From Cloacimonetes bacterium SCGC AAA252-N17 (lineage in GTDB: Bacteria; Cloacimonadota; Cloacimonadia; JGIOTU-2): a DNA stretch of 32,300 bases. How positions within the stretch are numbered: position 1 is the first letter of the stretch; each line of letters starts with the position of its first letter. The notes beneath the pieces are model-generated. The model made no database searches, was not told where the DNA came from, and was given only the letters and a program-made list of their open reading frames with translations. The stretch spans positions 1-32,300 of the forward strand of contig ASNI01000028.1 in assembly GCA_000404785.1 (NCBI GenBank). The letters are read 5' to 3'. A program made the translations under genes and the position numbers. Positions 1-8,124 of the stretch are shown here, in pieces.

Positions 1-166
1 AAAAAATAATGGAAATTTGTATGTATTTGAATGAGCTGGAATATTGCTAACACTTATGAAAAATCTAAATGGAGTACCCGTGAAATTCGCCTATAATCAC
101 AATGTGCTTATCCTGATAATAAGGAATGATAATAACAATGAATTTATATAATAGTTAGTTACAATT
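1..166. repeat. Long direct repeat, left copy (DR-A)
   Basis: This segment matches 2670-2835 base for base except at position 159 (t here, a at 2828). It may extend further left, outside the window. Looser similarity continues for about 18 bases to an A-rich AAAAAAGG run. It contains a small hairpin (TTATCCTGATAA). The two copies bracket the unknown gene at 261, the Bro-N relic and the catalase gene. Positions 167-260 hold no convincing gene. Confidence 0.95.
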
Positions 167-260
167 GCGAAAAAGAAAAAAAGGCGTTGATTTAATATGG
201 TTTTGAAAATAAAAATATTAATAATGGAATTAACTATTAAATTATCTAATAGAGGATAAT

Positions 261-707
261 ATGACTAAAGAACAAAAATTTTTCAAAGCGCTTCAGGATA
301 TTTTTATTGGCGCAAAAATTGAAGGCGAGGTCGGTTTTATCAAATATTATGAACTTGAACAATACGAAGAAGCACTGGCAAACTTTAAATATAAAGACGG
401 GGATTTGTTTAGTGTTCCGGGAAAATCGCCTTATCAGGAATATGTCTTTATGAAAGACGAGAAAATGCTAAAGGCATTGGAGATTGATTATAAAAAAAAT
501 GAAGTAACTATTGATTTAACAAAACTTTACCCCGATCCCTCGGCTCCGCTCGGGACAAGCATTTATATTGCCGAAACATTATCAAATTTGACCGGCAAAT
601 GGATTAAAGCTATTAGAAAAGATGAAGTGGAATTTACAGATGGGACAAAAATTAACACCAAAGAATTGGACTATAAACTTATTAAGCCATTAATCTGGTG
701 GGACTGA
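261..707 (+). CDS. Hypothetical protein of unknown family
   Basis: A 148-residue soluble, mixed-charge protein that I do not recognise. The start is supported by an AGAGG ribosome site at 251-255, five bases before the ATG. The N-terminal half is rich in E, K, Y and F. The C-terminal half has a short beta-like pattern (VEFTDGTKINT around residues 123-133) and ends in the aromatic tail IWWD. There is no signal peptide or membrane segment. It is the first gene after repeat copy A and lies 15 bp before the Bro-N relic on the same strand, so it may have been carried in with it. Base composition is AT-rich like the flanking island and unlike the catalase gene downstream. No function can be assigned from the sequence. 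Confidence 0.6.
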   Translation: MTKEQKFFKALQDIFIGAKIEGEVGFIKYYELEQYEEALANFKYKDGDLFSVPGKSPYQEYVFMKDEKMLKALEIDYKKNEVTIDLTKLYPDPSAPLGTSIYIAETLSNLTGKWIKAIRKDEVEFTDGTKINTKELDYKLIKPLIWWD

Positions 708-722
708 CCCCGGAGACAAATT

Positions 723-1000
723 ATGAAAAAAGAAATTGCCACAACTAAAATTGCCATTTTTAAGGGCAAAAAAATCAGAAAAATCATCTATAATAATGAA
801 TGGTGGTTTTCTGTTATTGATATTATTGAAGTATTAACAGGCACTGCAAGACCAAGAAAGTACTGGAATGACCTAAAAAGAAACTTATAAACGAGGGGTA
901 TAATGAGTTGTCCGAAAATATCGGACAACTGAAATTATTATCCAATGACGGCAAAAAATATATTGACTTAAAACATACAAAAAGTAGAAAAATATCATAA
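723..1000 (+). pseudogene. Bro-N domain protein, frameshifted and truncated
   Basis: The ATG at 723 opens 55 codons that match the start of Bro-N/phage antirepressor-like proteins: an FKGKKIRK stretch, then NEWWFSVIDIIEVLTGT, then RPRKYWNDLK. The frame stops at 888-890. One frame over, the text continues sensibly as KKLINEGYNELSENIGQLK and then SNDGKKY up to a TAA at 998-1000. One base appears to be missing in the A-rich run near 875-883. The second half of the usual domain (the FRIIQSIPSPKAEPF region) is absent, so the gene is broken twice. Bro-N proteins are DNA-binding and common on phages and mobile elements. A homopolymer sequencing error could explain the shift but not the missing C-terminus. 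Confidence 0.75.
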
Positions 1001-1044
1001 TCTTATAAAAAATGAATACGTTGAAGACAATAAAAGGAGAACAC

Positions 1045-2493
1045 ATGAGTAAAAAGAAGATACTCACAACTGCTGCCGGGATTCCTGTTCCTGACAACCA
1101 GACATCCCTGACAGCCGGGAAACGCGGTCCCACACTCCTACAGGACCATTATCTGCTGGAAAAATTGGCACACTTCAACCGCGAGCGAATTCCCGAGCGC
1201 ATCGTACACGCCAAAGCGGCAGGTGCGCATGGAACCTTCACCGTAACTCAAGACATCACTCAATACACCAAAGCAAAAATTTTCTCAGAAGTCGGTAAAA
1301 AGACCGAAGTCTTCGGGCGGTTTTCGACTGTAGCCGGCGAGAAAGGATCTGCAGACACAGTGAGAGATGTTCGGGGCTTTGCGCTGAAGTTCTACACTGA
1401 AGAAGGGAACTGGGATCTCGTCGGGAACAACACACCAGTATTTTTCATCAGGGATGCCATCAAATTTCCTGATTTCATCCACACCCAGAAGCGCGACCCC
1501 CAAACGAACGCCAAGAACGACACAATGCAATGGGACTTCTGGTCACAGGTTCCGGAATCGCTGCACCAGGTAACCATTCTATTCTCGGAGCGAGGTATTC
1601 CAAAGGGCATTCCCTTCATGAACGGCTACGGCAGCCATACCTTCAGCTTCATCAACGCCAAGAATGAAAGGTTCTGGGTAAAATTCCATTTTAAAACTCA
1701 GCAGGGAATCCAGTGCATACCACCGTACGAAGCCAGCCGTATTGCCGGAGAGAATCCGGACTATCACACACTCCAACTATTCAATGCGATCGAGCGTGGC
1801 GAGTACCCAAAGTGGACCTTATACATCCAGATCATGCCTGAGGACGAAGCCAAAAATTACAAATGGAACCCCTTTGATCTTACCAAGGTGTGGCCTCATG
1901 GCGACTATCCCCTGATCGAAGTTGGCGTAATGGAGATGAACAGAAATCCCAAAAACTACTTTGCAGAAGTTGAGCAAGCCGCCTTCTCACCTGCGAATGT
2001 GGTGCCGGGAATATCCTTCTCTCCATGCAAAATGTTGCAGGCACGCGTCTTCTCATATGCGGATGCACATCGATACCGTCTGGGTGTCAACTACGAACGC
2101 CTACCTGTGAATGCACCCCATGCAACAAAAGTAGAGAATCCCTACCAGCGGGACGGGCGCATGCGATTTGATGACAATGGCGGACCCGGTCCGAACTACG
2201 AGCCGAACAGCTTCGGCGGTCCTACAGAGGATCACTCATATAATGAACCGCCACTGAAGATCTCCGGTGACGCTGACCGCTACGAGCAAAAGCGCGGTGT
2301 GGACGATGATTACATCCAGCCCGGCAACCTCTACAGGTTGATGTCCCCGAAGCAGCAGAAGGAGCTGATCGATAACATAACCGGTTCCCTAAAGAAAGTT
2401 CCAAAAGAAATCCAGCAGAAAATGATCGTTCATTTCCGCAAAGCTGATACCGCCTACGGTGATGGCATTGCAAAAGCCCTGGGATTGATGTGA
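1045..2493 (+). CDS. katA: Monofunctional haem catalase
   Basis: Catalase decomposes hydrogen peroxide to water and oxygen in the cytoplasm. The protein is 482 residues, the normal small-subunit length. The distal active-site His55 (IVHAKAAGAHG), the catalytic Asn near 128 (DLVGNNTPVFF) and the proximal haem-ligand Tyr338 in the RVFSYADAHRYRLG signature are all present. The start at 1045 is preceded by AAAGGAG nine bases upstream; an in-frame ATG at 1012 lacks a ribosome site. The gene is clearly richer in G and C and uses more GC-ending codons than genes on either side, which suggests recent transfer. It lies inside the segment bracketed by the 166-bp direct repeats. A weak inverted repeat (2497-2502 with 2520-2525) follows the stop without a T-run. 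Oxygen defence is notable in an otherwise anaerobic-looking genome. Confidence 0.97.
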   Translation: MSKKKILTTAAGIPVPDNQTSLTAGKRGPTLLQDHYLLEKLAHFNRERIPERIVHAKAAGAHGTFTVTQDITQYTKAKIFSEVGKKTEVFGRFSTVAGEKGSADTVRDVRGFALKFYTEEGNWDLVGNNTPVFFIRDAIKFPDFIHTQKRDPQTNAKNDTMQWDFWSQVPESLHQVTILFSERGIPKGIPFMNGYGSHTFSFINAKNERFWVKFHFKTQQGIQCIPPYEASRIAGENPDYHTLQLFNAIERGEYPKWTLYIQIMPEDEAKNYKWNPFDLTKVWPHGDYPLIEVGVMEMNRNPKNYFAEVEQAAFSPANVVPGISFSPCKMLQARVFSYADAHRYRLGVNYERLPVNAPHATKVENPYQRDGRMRFDDNGGPGPNYEPNSFGGPTEDHSYNEPPLKISGDADRYEQKRGVDDDYIQPGNLYRLMSPKQQKELIDNITGSLKKVPKEIQQKMIVHFRKADTAYGDGIAKALGLM

Positions 2494-2669
2494 CACATCA
2501 GGACATAATCTTAGAATAACCTGATTCCTCTCAATCTTCTCTCCAATTTCAAATTTCAAGTTTCTCTTTGCACAGCCCAATAATATTGCTAAAATGAATA
2601 TTTTCTTGACGTATGTGATATGATTTTATAAAAAATGTCCACATGCCATGATTGGAAAAACTTAGGTGA

Positions 2670-2835
2670 AAAAAATAATGGAAATTTGTATGTATTTGAA
2701 TGAGCTGGAATATTGCTAACACTTATGAAAAATCTAAATGGAGTACCCGTGAAATTCGCCTATAATCACAATGTGCTTATCCTGATAATAAGGAATGATA
2801 ATAACAATGAATTTATATAATAGTTAGATACAATT
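2670..2835. repeat. Long direct repeat, right copy (DR-B)
   Basis: Second copy of the segment at 1-166 with one mismatch. It ends 25 bp before the ATG of the broken nuclease gene at 2861, so it may supply that gene's promoter region. The gap between the catalase stop and this repeat (2494-2669) contains no gene. A TTGACG-N17-TAAAAA promoter-like pair near 2609-2637 is the only signal I see there. Confidence 0.95.
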
Positions 2836-2860
2836 TTAGAAAAGCAAAAAAGGATAAAAT

Positions 2861-4714
2861 ATGAAACTGGAAAAAATATTAGACCAATTAAATTCATTCG
2901 AGAAAAATTCATTCTTGAAAATTATTGATAGTATTATCTCAAAAAACCCAAAAAATATAAAGGAAGTTGAGAAAATTTTAAGCGACACGAACAAAGAATT
3001 AAAAAATGTTGATAGTTTGAATATTGCAAGAGTTTTTAATTTAATAGAAGATGAATTTATAGAATTTGTAAAAGCAGAATTCGTTAATACAGCTTCTCAA
3101 TTAGATATCTTGATTGATATTGCAATAAGAGATGGAAATTGCATTATGAAGCAAGACTGGTTTGCAAGGCTTTACGAAAAAGAAATTAACAAAATAAATA
3201 TAAAATTAAAAGAATTTAAGAGTATAATTGAAAATAATAAGTCAGAATTAAACCCACAAAGAAAGAAGGATTATAATATTTACAAAGCTTGTATAAATAC
3301 AGCTTATTCGAATGATTTAGAGAACAATCAAGAGCCAAAAATCACAAATGACGAACTTTCAATACTTCTAACTCTTTCGAAAGAACTTGAATTATCCCAA
3401 GAAGAAGTCAAGTTGATAAATTATTTGATTATCCCTATTAAGAAAATAGAAATTAATACTTTAATCAATTACTTAAAAAATATCGGCGTAATTTTATACT
3501 CAAGAAAAAACAGCATGGTATATGTAGCCGATGAAATTGTCAGAATATTGAGAAAAGTTAGGAAAAAAGAAGTTGCAGACAAATTTTTTAGAAGAGTTTT
3601 AAGATTATTAAGAGAGCCACAAATCAACTTAATCTGCAAAAAATAAAACATTAGCAGAAAATTACCTATAGAAGACAAAATTAATCTAATAATAAATGAA
3701 GGTGTTTCTTTTACAAATGTATTAGCTAATGATATTTTTAAAGAAGACACCAAAGTAACGGAAAAGAAAATATTTATTAATGACTTATGCAATAAAGTAC
3801 TAAAAATATTACCTTCACTAAAAGGATTTACTCTGGAAGATAAAATTTCAAACCTCATAAAATATTTTGAGAACATAGAGAAAGATGAGAAAGTTGGAAT
3901 ATCAATTGATGGTTATGAAAAACTTTTAATGGAATTAGGTGAAAACTTACCAAAATTAAGCAATCAAATAAAATCTGAATTTGAATTACAAGAAGAAAAA
4001 ATTTTAAAAAGCAGTTATTTATTAGACTTCAACATAAAACCAAGAGATGTTCTTGAAATCATTTCAGAAAAAGAACTTGAAGAATTTTGCAAACTTAAAG
4101 GCATAAAAACAAGGGGTGATATTATTCGTAACATTTTAGATGCGTACAAAGATGCTGAAAATCTTTACATTGAAAATTACGAAAATATTGGTTTTAGAAA
4201 TTTCACAGTTCTAAAAGAAAATGGAATAACAATAAAAGAAAGTGAATTAGGGATAAAATTTGAGGATTTAACTAAAACTATTTTAAAAAAATTAGGTTTT
4301 AATGTTGACGAGAGACTACGAAAAAAATTAAATACTAAAAAAGACAAAATTGATATAGTTTTGAATTTAGGAAACAACAATTTAATCATAGTAGAATGTA
4401 AAACCGTTAAAGAAAGCGGATATAATAAATTCAGTTCGGTTTCAAGACAGCTAAAAGCCTATACAAATTTGGCAAAATTAAATAATTTTAACGTTATTAA
4501 ATCATTACTAATTGCACCAAATTTTAGTGATGAATTTATAAATGATTGTGAATTTGAATATGAACTTAATTTGTCCTTATTAACAGCGTCTTCATTGGTC
4601 AAAATACTCGAAGGATTTAAAAACTTAAAGAAATATAAACAATTTTCTTACAAACTTCTAATGAGAGACGTCTTAATAAATGAAGATAGAATATTGAAAG
4701 CAATCTCAAAATAG
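2861..4714 (+). pseudogene. SAP-like / PD-(D/E)XK nuclease gene with in-frame stop
   Basis: One reading frame runs from 2861 to 4714 with a single TAA at 3644-3646. The 94 codons after it, up to the next ATG at 3929, are all open and read as normal protein (KLPIEDKINLI and onward). One changed base (TAT or TAC to TAA) is the simplest cause. Codons 1-261 are a helical, lysine-rich region of unknown family. After the stop, a SAP-like helix-turn-helix (SEKELEEFCKLKGIKTRG) is followed by a restriction-endonuclease-type fold: GIKFEDLTKTILKKLGF, then DKIDIVL, then IIVECKT, which gives the D...ExK nuclease residues. AAAAAAGG sits just before the ATG. It could be dead, could give two separate polypeptides (restart at 3929), or could be read through. 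The nuclease fold is fairly secure; the biological role is not known. Confidence 0.75.
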
Positions 4715-4778
4715 AAATAGAAAATGAACGGAAAGCAACAATAACTAACAATGTTATCGGCAACCTAAGGAAACAAGA

Positions 4779-5903
4779 ATGGAAGAACAAATCTTCATAT
4801 TGAATAAAAACCAATCATTAGTCGAATTGAATGAAAGTGATTTCGTAAATGAAAAACAGTTTCAAGAATTATTGGAGAATTATCCACAATTAATTTCAGG
4901 AAGTCAAATAAATCCTGACAATCCAAGAAAATGGTTATTAATTTCAAGAGAATTTGGAGTCCCAGATGACGAAGCAGGAAATAACAAATGGTCTTTAGAC
5001 CACTTATTCATAGACCAAGATGGAATACCTACCTTAGTTGAAGTAAAAAGAAGTACCGACACACGAATTAGACGAGAAGTTGTCGGACAAATGCTTGATT
5101 ATGCTGCAAATGCAATTTCATATTGGTCAATTACTGAAATAAAAAATAAGTTTGAAAAATATTGCGAAGAAAATAAATTAGACGCTGAAATAAAAATCCA
5201 AGAACTTATTGATGACAACAGAAATATTGAACAATTTTGGGATACGGTTGATACAAATATAAAAGCGGGAAAAATAAGAATGTTATTTGTTGCGGATAAA
5301 ATCCCTAAAGAACTTCAACGAATAATTGAATTTTTAAATGAACAAATGACACCTGCTGAAGTTTTGGGCGTTGAGATAAAACAATTTGGAAACGAAACAA
5401 TTAAAACACTTGTTCCAAGAGTAGTAGGACAAACTTCATCTGCTCAAATTAAAAAAGGTTTAAGAGAATATAATCAATGGACAGAAGAAACATTTTACGA
5501 AGAATTGGAAAGAAGAAACGGGCAAATAATTGGTGATATAGTCAGAAGATTAATCAAACATTTAGAAAATAAAGTAACTCGATTTTGGTTAGGTAAAGGA
5601 AAACGAAGCGGTTCAATAGTACCAACAGTTGATTCAGCAACAAATTCACATTTTCTATTCGCAATTTGGACTTATGGAAAAATCGAGATTTATTTTCAAT
5701 GGTACAAGGGGAAAAAGCCATTTGACAGCATTGAAAAACGAAAAGAACTTTTAAGCAGACTGAATGAAATTGAAGGAGTCAATATTCCTGAAAACAAGAT
5801 TGATAAAAGACCCTCATTTTCACTAAAACTGCTTAAAGAGAAATCAGAATTTGAGAAATTTATTAAGACTTATGATTGGTTTTTAAACGAAATTGAAGAA
5901 TAG
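4779..5903 (+). CDS. PD-(D/E)XK nuclease-like protein, unknown role
   Basis: A 374-residue soluble protein. The N-terminal half carries LDHLFIDQDGIPTLVEVKRS followed by RREVVGQMLDYAANA (about residues 68-110), which is the D...ExK core plus the following helix of PD-(D/E)XK nucleases. The C-terminal part (about 225-374) has a WxxETFYEELxxR start and an aromatic strand pattern (FAIWTYGKIEIYFQWY). It resembles C-terminal domains of uncharacterised nuclease-like proteins, but I cannot name it. AAGGAA lies eight bases before the start. It lies 64 bp after the broken nuclease gene, on the same strand and with the same AT-rich composition, so the two look like one accessory unit. A DNA-repair or anti-phage role is possible but unproven. 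Confidence 0.7.
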   Translation: MEEQIFILNKNQSLVELNESDFVNEKQFQELLENYPQLISGSQINPDNPRKWLLISREFGVPDDEAGNNKWSLDHLFIDQDGIPTLVEVKRSTDTRIRREVVGQMLDYAANAISYWSITEIKNKFEKYCEENKLDAEIKIQELIDDNRNIEQFWDTVDTNIKAGKIRMLFVADKIPKELQRIIEFLNEQMTPAEVLGVEIKQFGNETIKTLVPRVVGQTSSAQIKKGLREYNQWTEETFYEELERRNGQIIGDIVRRLIKHLENKVTRFWLGKGKRSGSIVPTVDSATNSHFLFAIWTYGKIEIYFQWYKGKKPFDSIEKRKELLSRLNEIEGVNIPENKIDKRPSFSLKLLKEKSEFEKFIKTYDWFLNEIEE

Positions 5904-5980
5904 CCAGCTGCTAAAACGGCATCATAAAACATTTCGTGGATAGGGATAAATTTATACTACATAACATTTAATCATCATCT

Positions 5981-6013
5981 GTATCGAGTTGATACTGAAG
6001 CACTTCTGAGTGC
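5981..6013. terminator. Tandem short hairpins after the nuclease gene
   Basis: Two consecutive stem-loops: GTATC-GAGTT-GATAC (5981-5995) and GCACT-TCTG-AGTGC (6000-6013). They lie about 80 bp beyond the 5903 stop and are followed by an AT-rich run with several T tracts. They could be a terminator or the remnant of a structured recombination site. The rest of the 5904-6310 gap holds a duplicated leader (6102-6178) and the AbiE control region; I see no gene in it. Confidence 0.35.
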
Positions 6014-6101
6014 GCAACATTTTATATATTTAACCGTTAAGAATAAGTTAGAACAACAACATATAACAAATCGTTCCACCTGACATTTTTCGCGGGATAA
6101 C

Positions 6102-6178
6102 TACACAAATTTTTCAAATAAATTGACAGCCCATTCTACAAATAAGTATTTCATTTTAAAACTCAAAACAGGAGATTT
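6102..6178 (+). repeat. Duplicated slipin-leader segment, left copy
   Basis: About 76 bases closely matching 8047-8122. The shared pieces are TTTTTCAAATAAATTGACA, CATTCT, GTATTTCATTT and an A-rich tract ending in AGGAG. In the right copy these are the promoter and ribosome site of the slipin gene. Here they lead into unrelated sequence with no start codon. The two copies bracket the AbiE pair exactly, suggesting that the pair entered with, or created, a duplication. Confidence 0.8.
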
Positions 6179-6230
6179 GGAGTATAAATCCCTACAAACA
6201 ATAAATTACACCATTTGCATGAACCTAAAA

Positions 6231-6282
6231 TGTCAAGTATTCTGCGCAAGATACTTGACAAATGAATTATGTTTTCTACCTT
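6231..6282 (+). promoter_or_regulatory. Inverted-repeat operator and promoter of the AbiE pair
   Basis: A perfect 10-bp inverted repeat, TGTCAAGTAT and ATACTTGACA, is separated by 10 bases (6231-6260), 50 bp before the antitoxin start. The right arm ends in a consensus -35 box, TTGACA (6255-6260). A weak -10 candidate, TACCTT, follows after 16 bases. AbiEi antitoxins are known to repress their own operon by binding inverted repeats at the promoter, so this is probably the autoregulatory site (inference). Confidence 0.65.
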
Positions 6283-6310
6283 ATGTGCATAAATATTTTG
6301 GTAAATCATT

Positions 6311-7036
6311 ATGACAACAGCAAAAAAAATTAAGAATAAAATTGATCGTATATCCATTGGTGCCACATTCAAATACCAGCAGCTCGATATTACACCTGCG
6401 GAATTTAATGCGGCTGCCAAAGCTATCGAGCGGCTTATTGCGAAGGCAGTAATCAAACGGGTATCGACGGGTGTTTTTTATAAACCAAGGATGACTGCAT
6501 TCGGTGAATTATATCCAAGTGAAGAAGAACTTTTAAAACCATATTTATTTGTTCGGGGAAAACGTATCGCCTATATTACAGGCACGGCTCTTTATAACCG
6601 CATGAGTCTTACCTCTCAAATTCCTAAAATTACAAAGGTCGCATGCAGGAATAACCGCCTTACTATTCATAATGGTGTTGTTCGGATCAAATCAGTAAAA
6701 AGTTATGTGGACATCACAAATGATAATTATTCATTACTTCAGCTTCTCGATGTGCTGAAAGACTTTAAAAATATTGCTGATCTCAATAAAAAATCTGCAA
6801 TAACATTTCTTCAAAATGCAATCAAAGAATTATCAGACAAAGAAAGGACAAAACTCGTAAAATATGCACTTCAGTATCCACCTCGCACACGTGCTTTTCT
6901 AGGAGCTTTGCTTAGTAAGATTGAGAGTATTGGCAACATTTCCAGTTTAAAGGCAAGTCTCAATCCCTTTACAGTGTATGATATTGGCATTACAAAAAAT
7001 GAGCTTTCAACTGTAGAGGAATGGAACATAAAGTAA
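6311..7036 (+). CDS. abiEi: AbiEi-like type IV antitoxin / transcriptional repressor
   Basis: A 241-residue protein of the AbiEi/DUF6088 antitoxin group. The N-terminal 60 residues look like a winged helix (ITPAEFNAAAKAIERLIAKA, then IKRVSTGVFYKP). The middle has the family pattern PYLFVRGKRIAYITGTALYN followed by a lysine/arginine-rich strand region. In known AbiE systems this protein represses the operon through its N-terminal domain and counteracts the toxin through its C-terminal domain. It ends one base before the toxin start, as expected for a coupled pair. An inverted-repeat operator lies upstream. No strong ribosome site is visible before the ATG. The pair is flanked by a duplicated segment and so is likely mobile. 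Confidence 0.85.
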   Translation: MTTAKKIKNKIDRISIGATFKYQQLDITPAEFNAAAKAIERLIAKAVIKRVSTGVFYKPRMTAFGELYPSEEELLKPYLFVRGKRIAYITGTALYNRMSLTSQIPKITKVACRNNRLTIHNGVVRIKSVKSYVDITNDNYSLLQLLDVLKDFKNIADLNKKSAITFLQNAIKELSDKERTKLVKYALQYPPRTRAFLGALLSKIESIGNISSLKASLNPFTVYDIGITKNELSTVEEWNIK

Positions 7037-7037
7037 T

Positions 7038-8015
7038 ATGAAATTACACGAAAATAACGAACTGTTCGCCGATGCTATACTGGCAACGTCCCAATTCCTG
7101 GATCTGCCGGAAATTATTATTGAAAAAGATTATTGGATTACTGTTGCACTTCATGAGATATTCCACTCACCGCTAGCAGGTCAGGCAGTTTTTAAGGGTG
7201 GTACAGCTCTTTCCAAATGCAACAAACTCATTGAGCGTTTTTCCGAGGATATCGATATTGTAGTTTTAAGAAATGAAGGAGAAACAGACAACCAGCTAAA
7301 AAGAAAGATTCGAAATCTTACCAGGATTGTTGATTCAGTGATACCGGAAATTGAGATTGAGGGAATCACACATAAAAAAGGAAATTTTAGAAAAACTGCT
7401 CATCAGTATAGCAAATTCTATAGTGGGGAATTTGGACAGGTAAAAGAGTATATAATATTAGATACCACATGGCTTGGAAATTATGAACCCTTTACTCGTG
7501 AAGAAATAAGCTGCTTTATTACTCAAATGATGCAAAACAAGGGACAGGTCGATTTTATCGAGCAGTACAATATTCAGCCATTCCCTGTGCAAGTTTTATG
7601 CAAGGAAAGAACGTTTTATGAAAAAATAATGAGCTTAGTTCGTTTCTCAAGACAAAGTAATCCCTATACCAATCTTGCAAATAAAATACGCCACATATAT
7701 GATATTCACGTGATGCTGCAAAATAACGAAATTCAAAGCTTCTTTGAGAGTGATGCATTCGACAATATAATGATCATGGTCGGAAGGGATGATGTTATCA
7801 GTTACAAGAATGACAATAAATGGTTGCTCGTACATCCAGCCACTGCCCTCATCTTTGACATGCCGGAAAAAACTTGGCATAGAATTAAAACACCCTACAA
7901 AACGACCTTCAAAGAATTGGTATTCGGTGAACTTCCGTCAGAAAAAGAATTAATTCTCTCTCTAAAAATTCTTGCAGAAAGATTAAAGCTCGTTGAATGG
8001 AAAGTAACAATATAG
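7038..8015 (+). CDS. abiEii: AbiEii-like nucleotidyltransferase toxin
   Basis: A 325-residue protein of the AbiEii/AbiGii toxin family (DNA-polymerase-beta-type nucleotidyltransferase fold). EKDYWIT at about 29-35 is followed by FKGGTALSK (52-60) and RFSEDIDIVV (67-76). These are the GG-T-A-L-S-K and S-x-D-x-D motifs that bind nucleotide and metal. Known members block growth by modifying tRNA with added nucleotides, and abort phage infection in some hosts. The start lies one base after the antitoxin stop, so translation is probably coupled. The length and all core motifs look intact, so the toxin is likely functional. It ends 31 bp before the right copy of the duplicated leader. Confidence 0.9.
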   Translation: MKLHENNELFADAILATSQFLDLPEIIIEKDYWITVALHEIFHSPLAGQAVFKGGTALSKCNKLIERFSEDIDIVVLRNEGETDNQLKRKIRNLTRIVDSVIPEIEIEGITHKKGNFRKTAHQYSKFYSGEFGQVKEYIILDTTWLGNYEPFTREEISCFITQMMQNKGQVDFIEQYNIQPFPVQVLCKERTFYEKIMSLVRFSRQSNPYTNLANKIRHIYDIHVMLQNNEIQSFFESDAFDNIMIMVGRDDVISYKNDNKWLLVHPATALIFDMPEKTWHRIKTPYKTTFKELVFGELPSEKELILSLKILAERLKLVEWKVTI

Positions 8016-8046
8016 CTTATTATTCTCATTTTAGTAGTTGATCAGA

Positions 8047-8122
8047 TACACATTTTTTTCAAATAAATTGACAACTCATTCTCTCAATATGTATTTCATT
8101 TAAAGCTTAAAATAGGAGGTTT
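8047..8122 (+). promoter_or_regulatory. Slipin promoter/leader, right copy of the duplication
   Basis: This segment holds TTGACA at 8068-8073, an AT-rich -10 zone (TATGTATTT, 8088-8096) and the strong ribosome site AGGAGG just before the ATG at 8125. It is the functional copy of the duplicated segment at 6102-6178. Confidence 0.65.
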
Positions 8123-8124
8123 AC

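Noticed and set aside
197..259. A 20-codon frame between repeat copy A and the gene at 261, which could be a leader peptide
   Set aside because: It is A/T-rich, has a poorly spaced ribosome site and carries no recognisable sequence.
3469..3876. A 135-residue minus-strand frame across the nuclease stop codon
   Set aside because: It is the shadow of the plus-strand coding frame; the plus strand reads as continuous protein through the same region.
5904..6110. Possible integron attC sites between accessory genes, e.g. ATAACAAATCGTTCCACCTG at 6063 and the TAACAATGTTATCGGC text near 4745
   Set aside because: The phrases resemble the left part of some attC sites, but I could not find matching GTTRRRY/RYYYAAC core pairs or a folded site of normal length, and no integrase is in the window.
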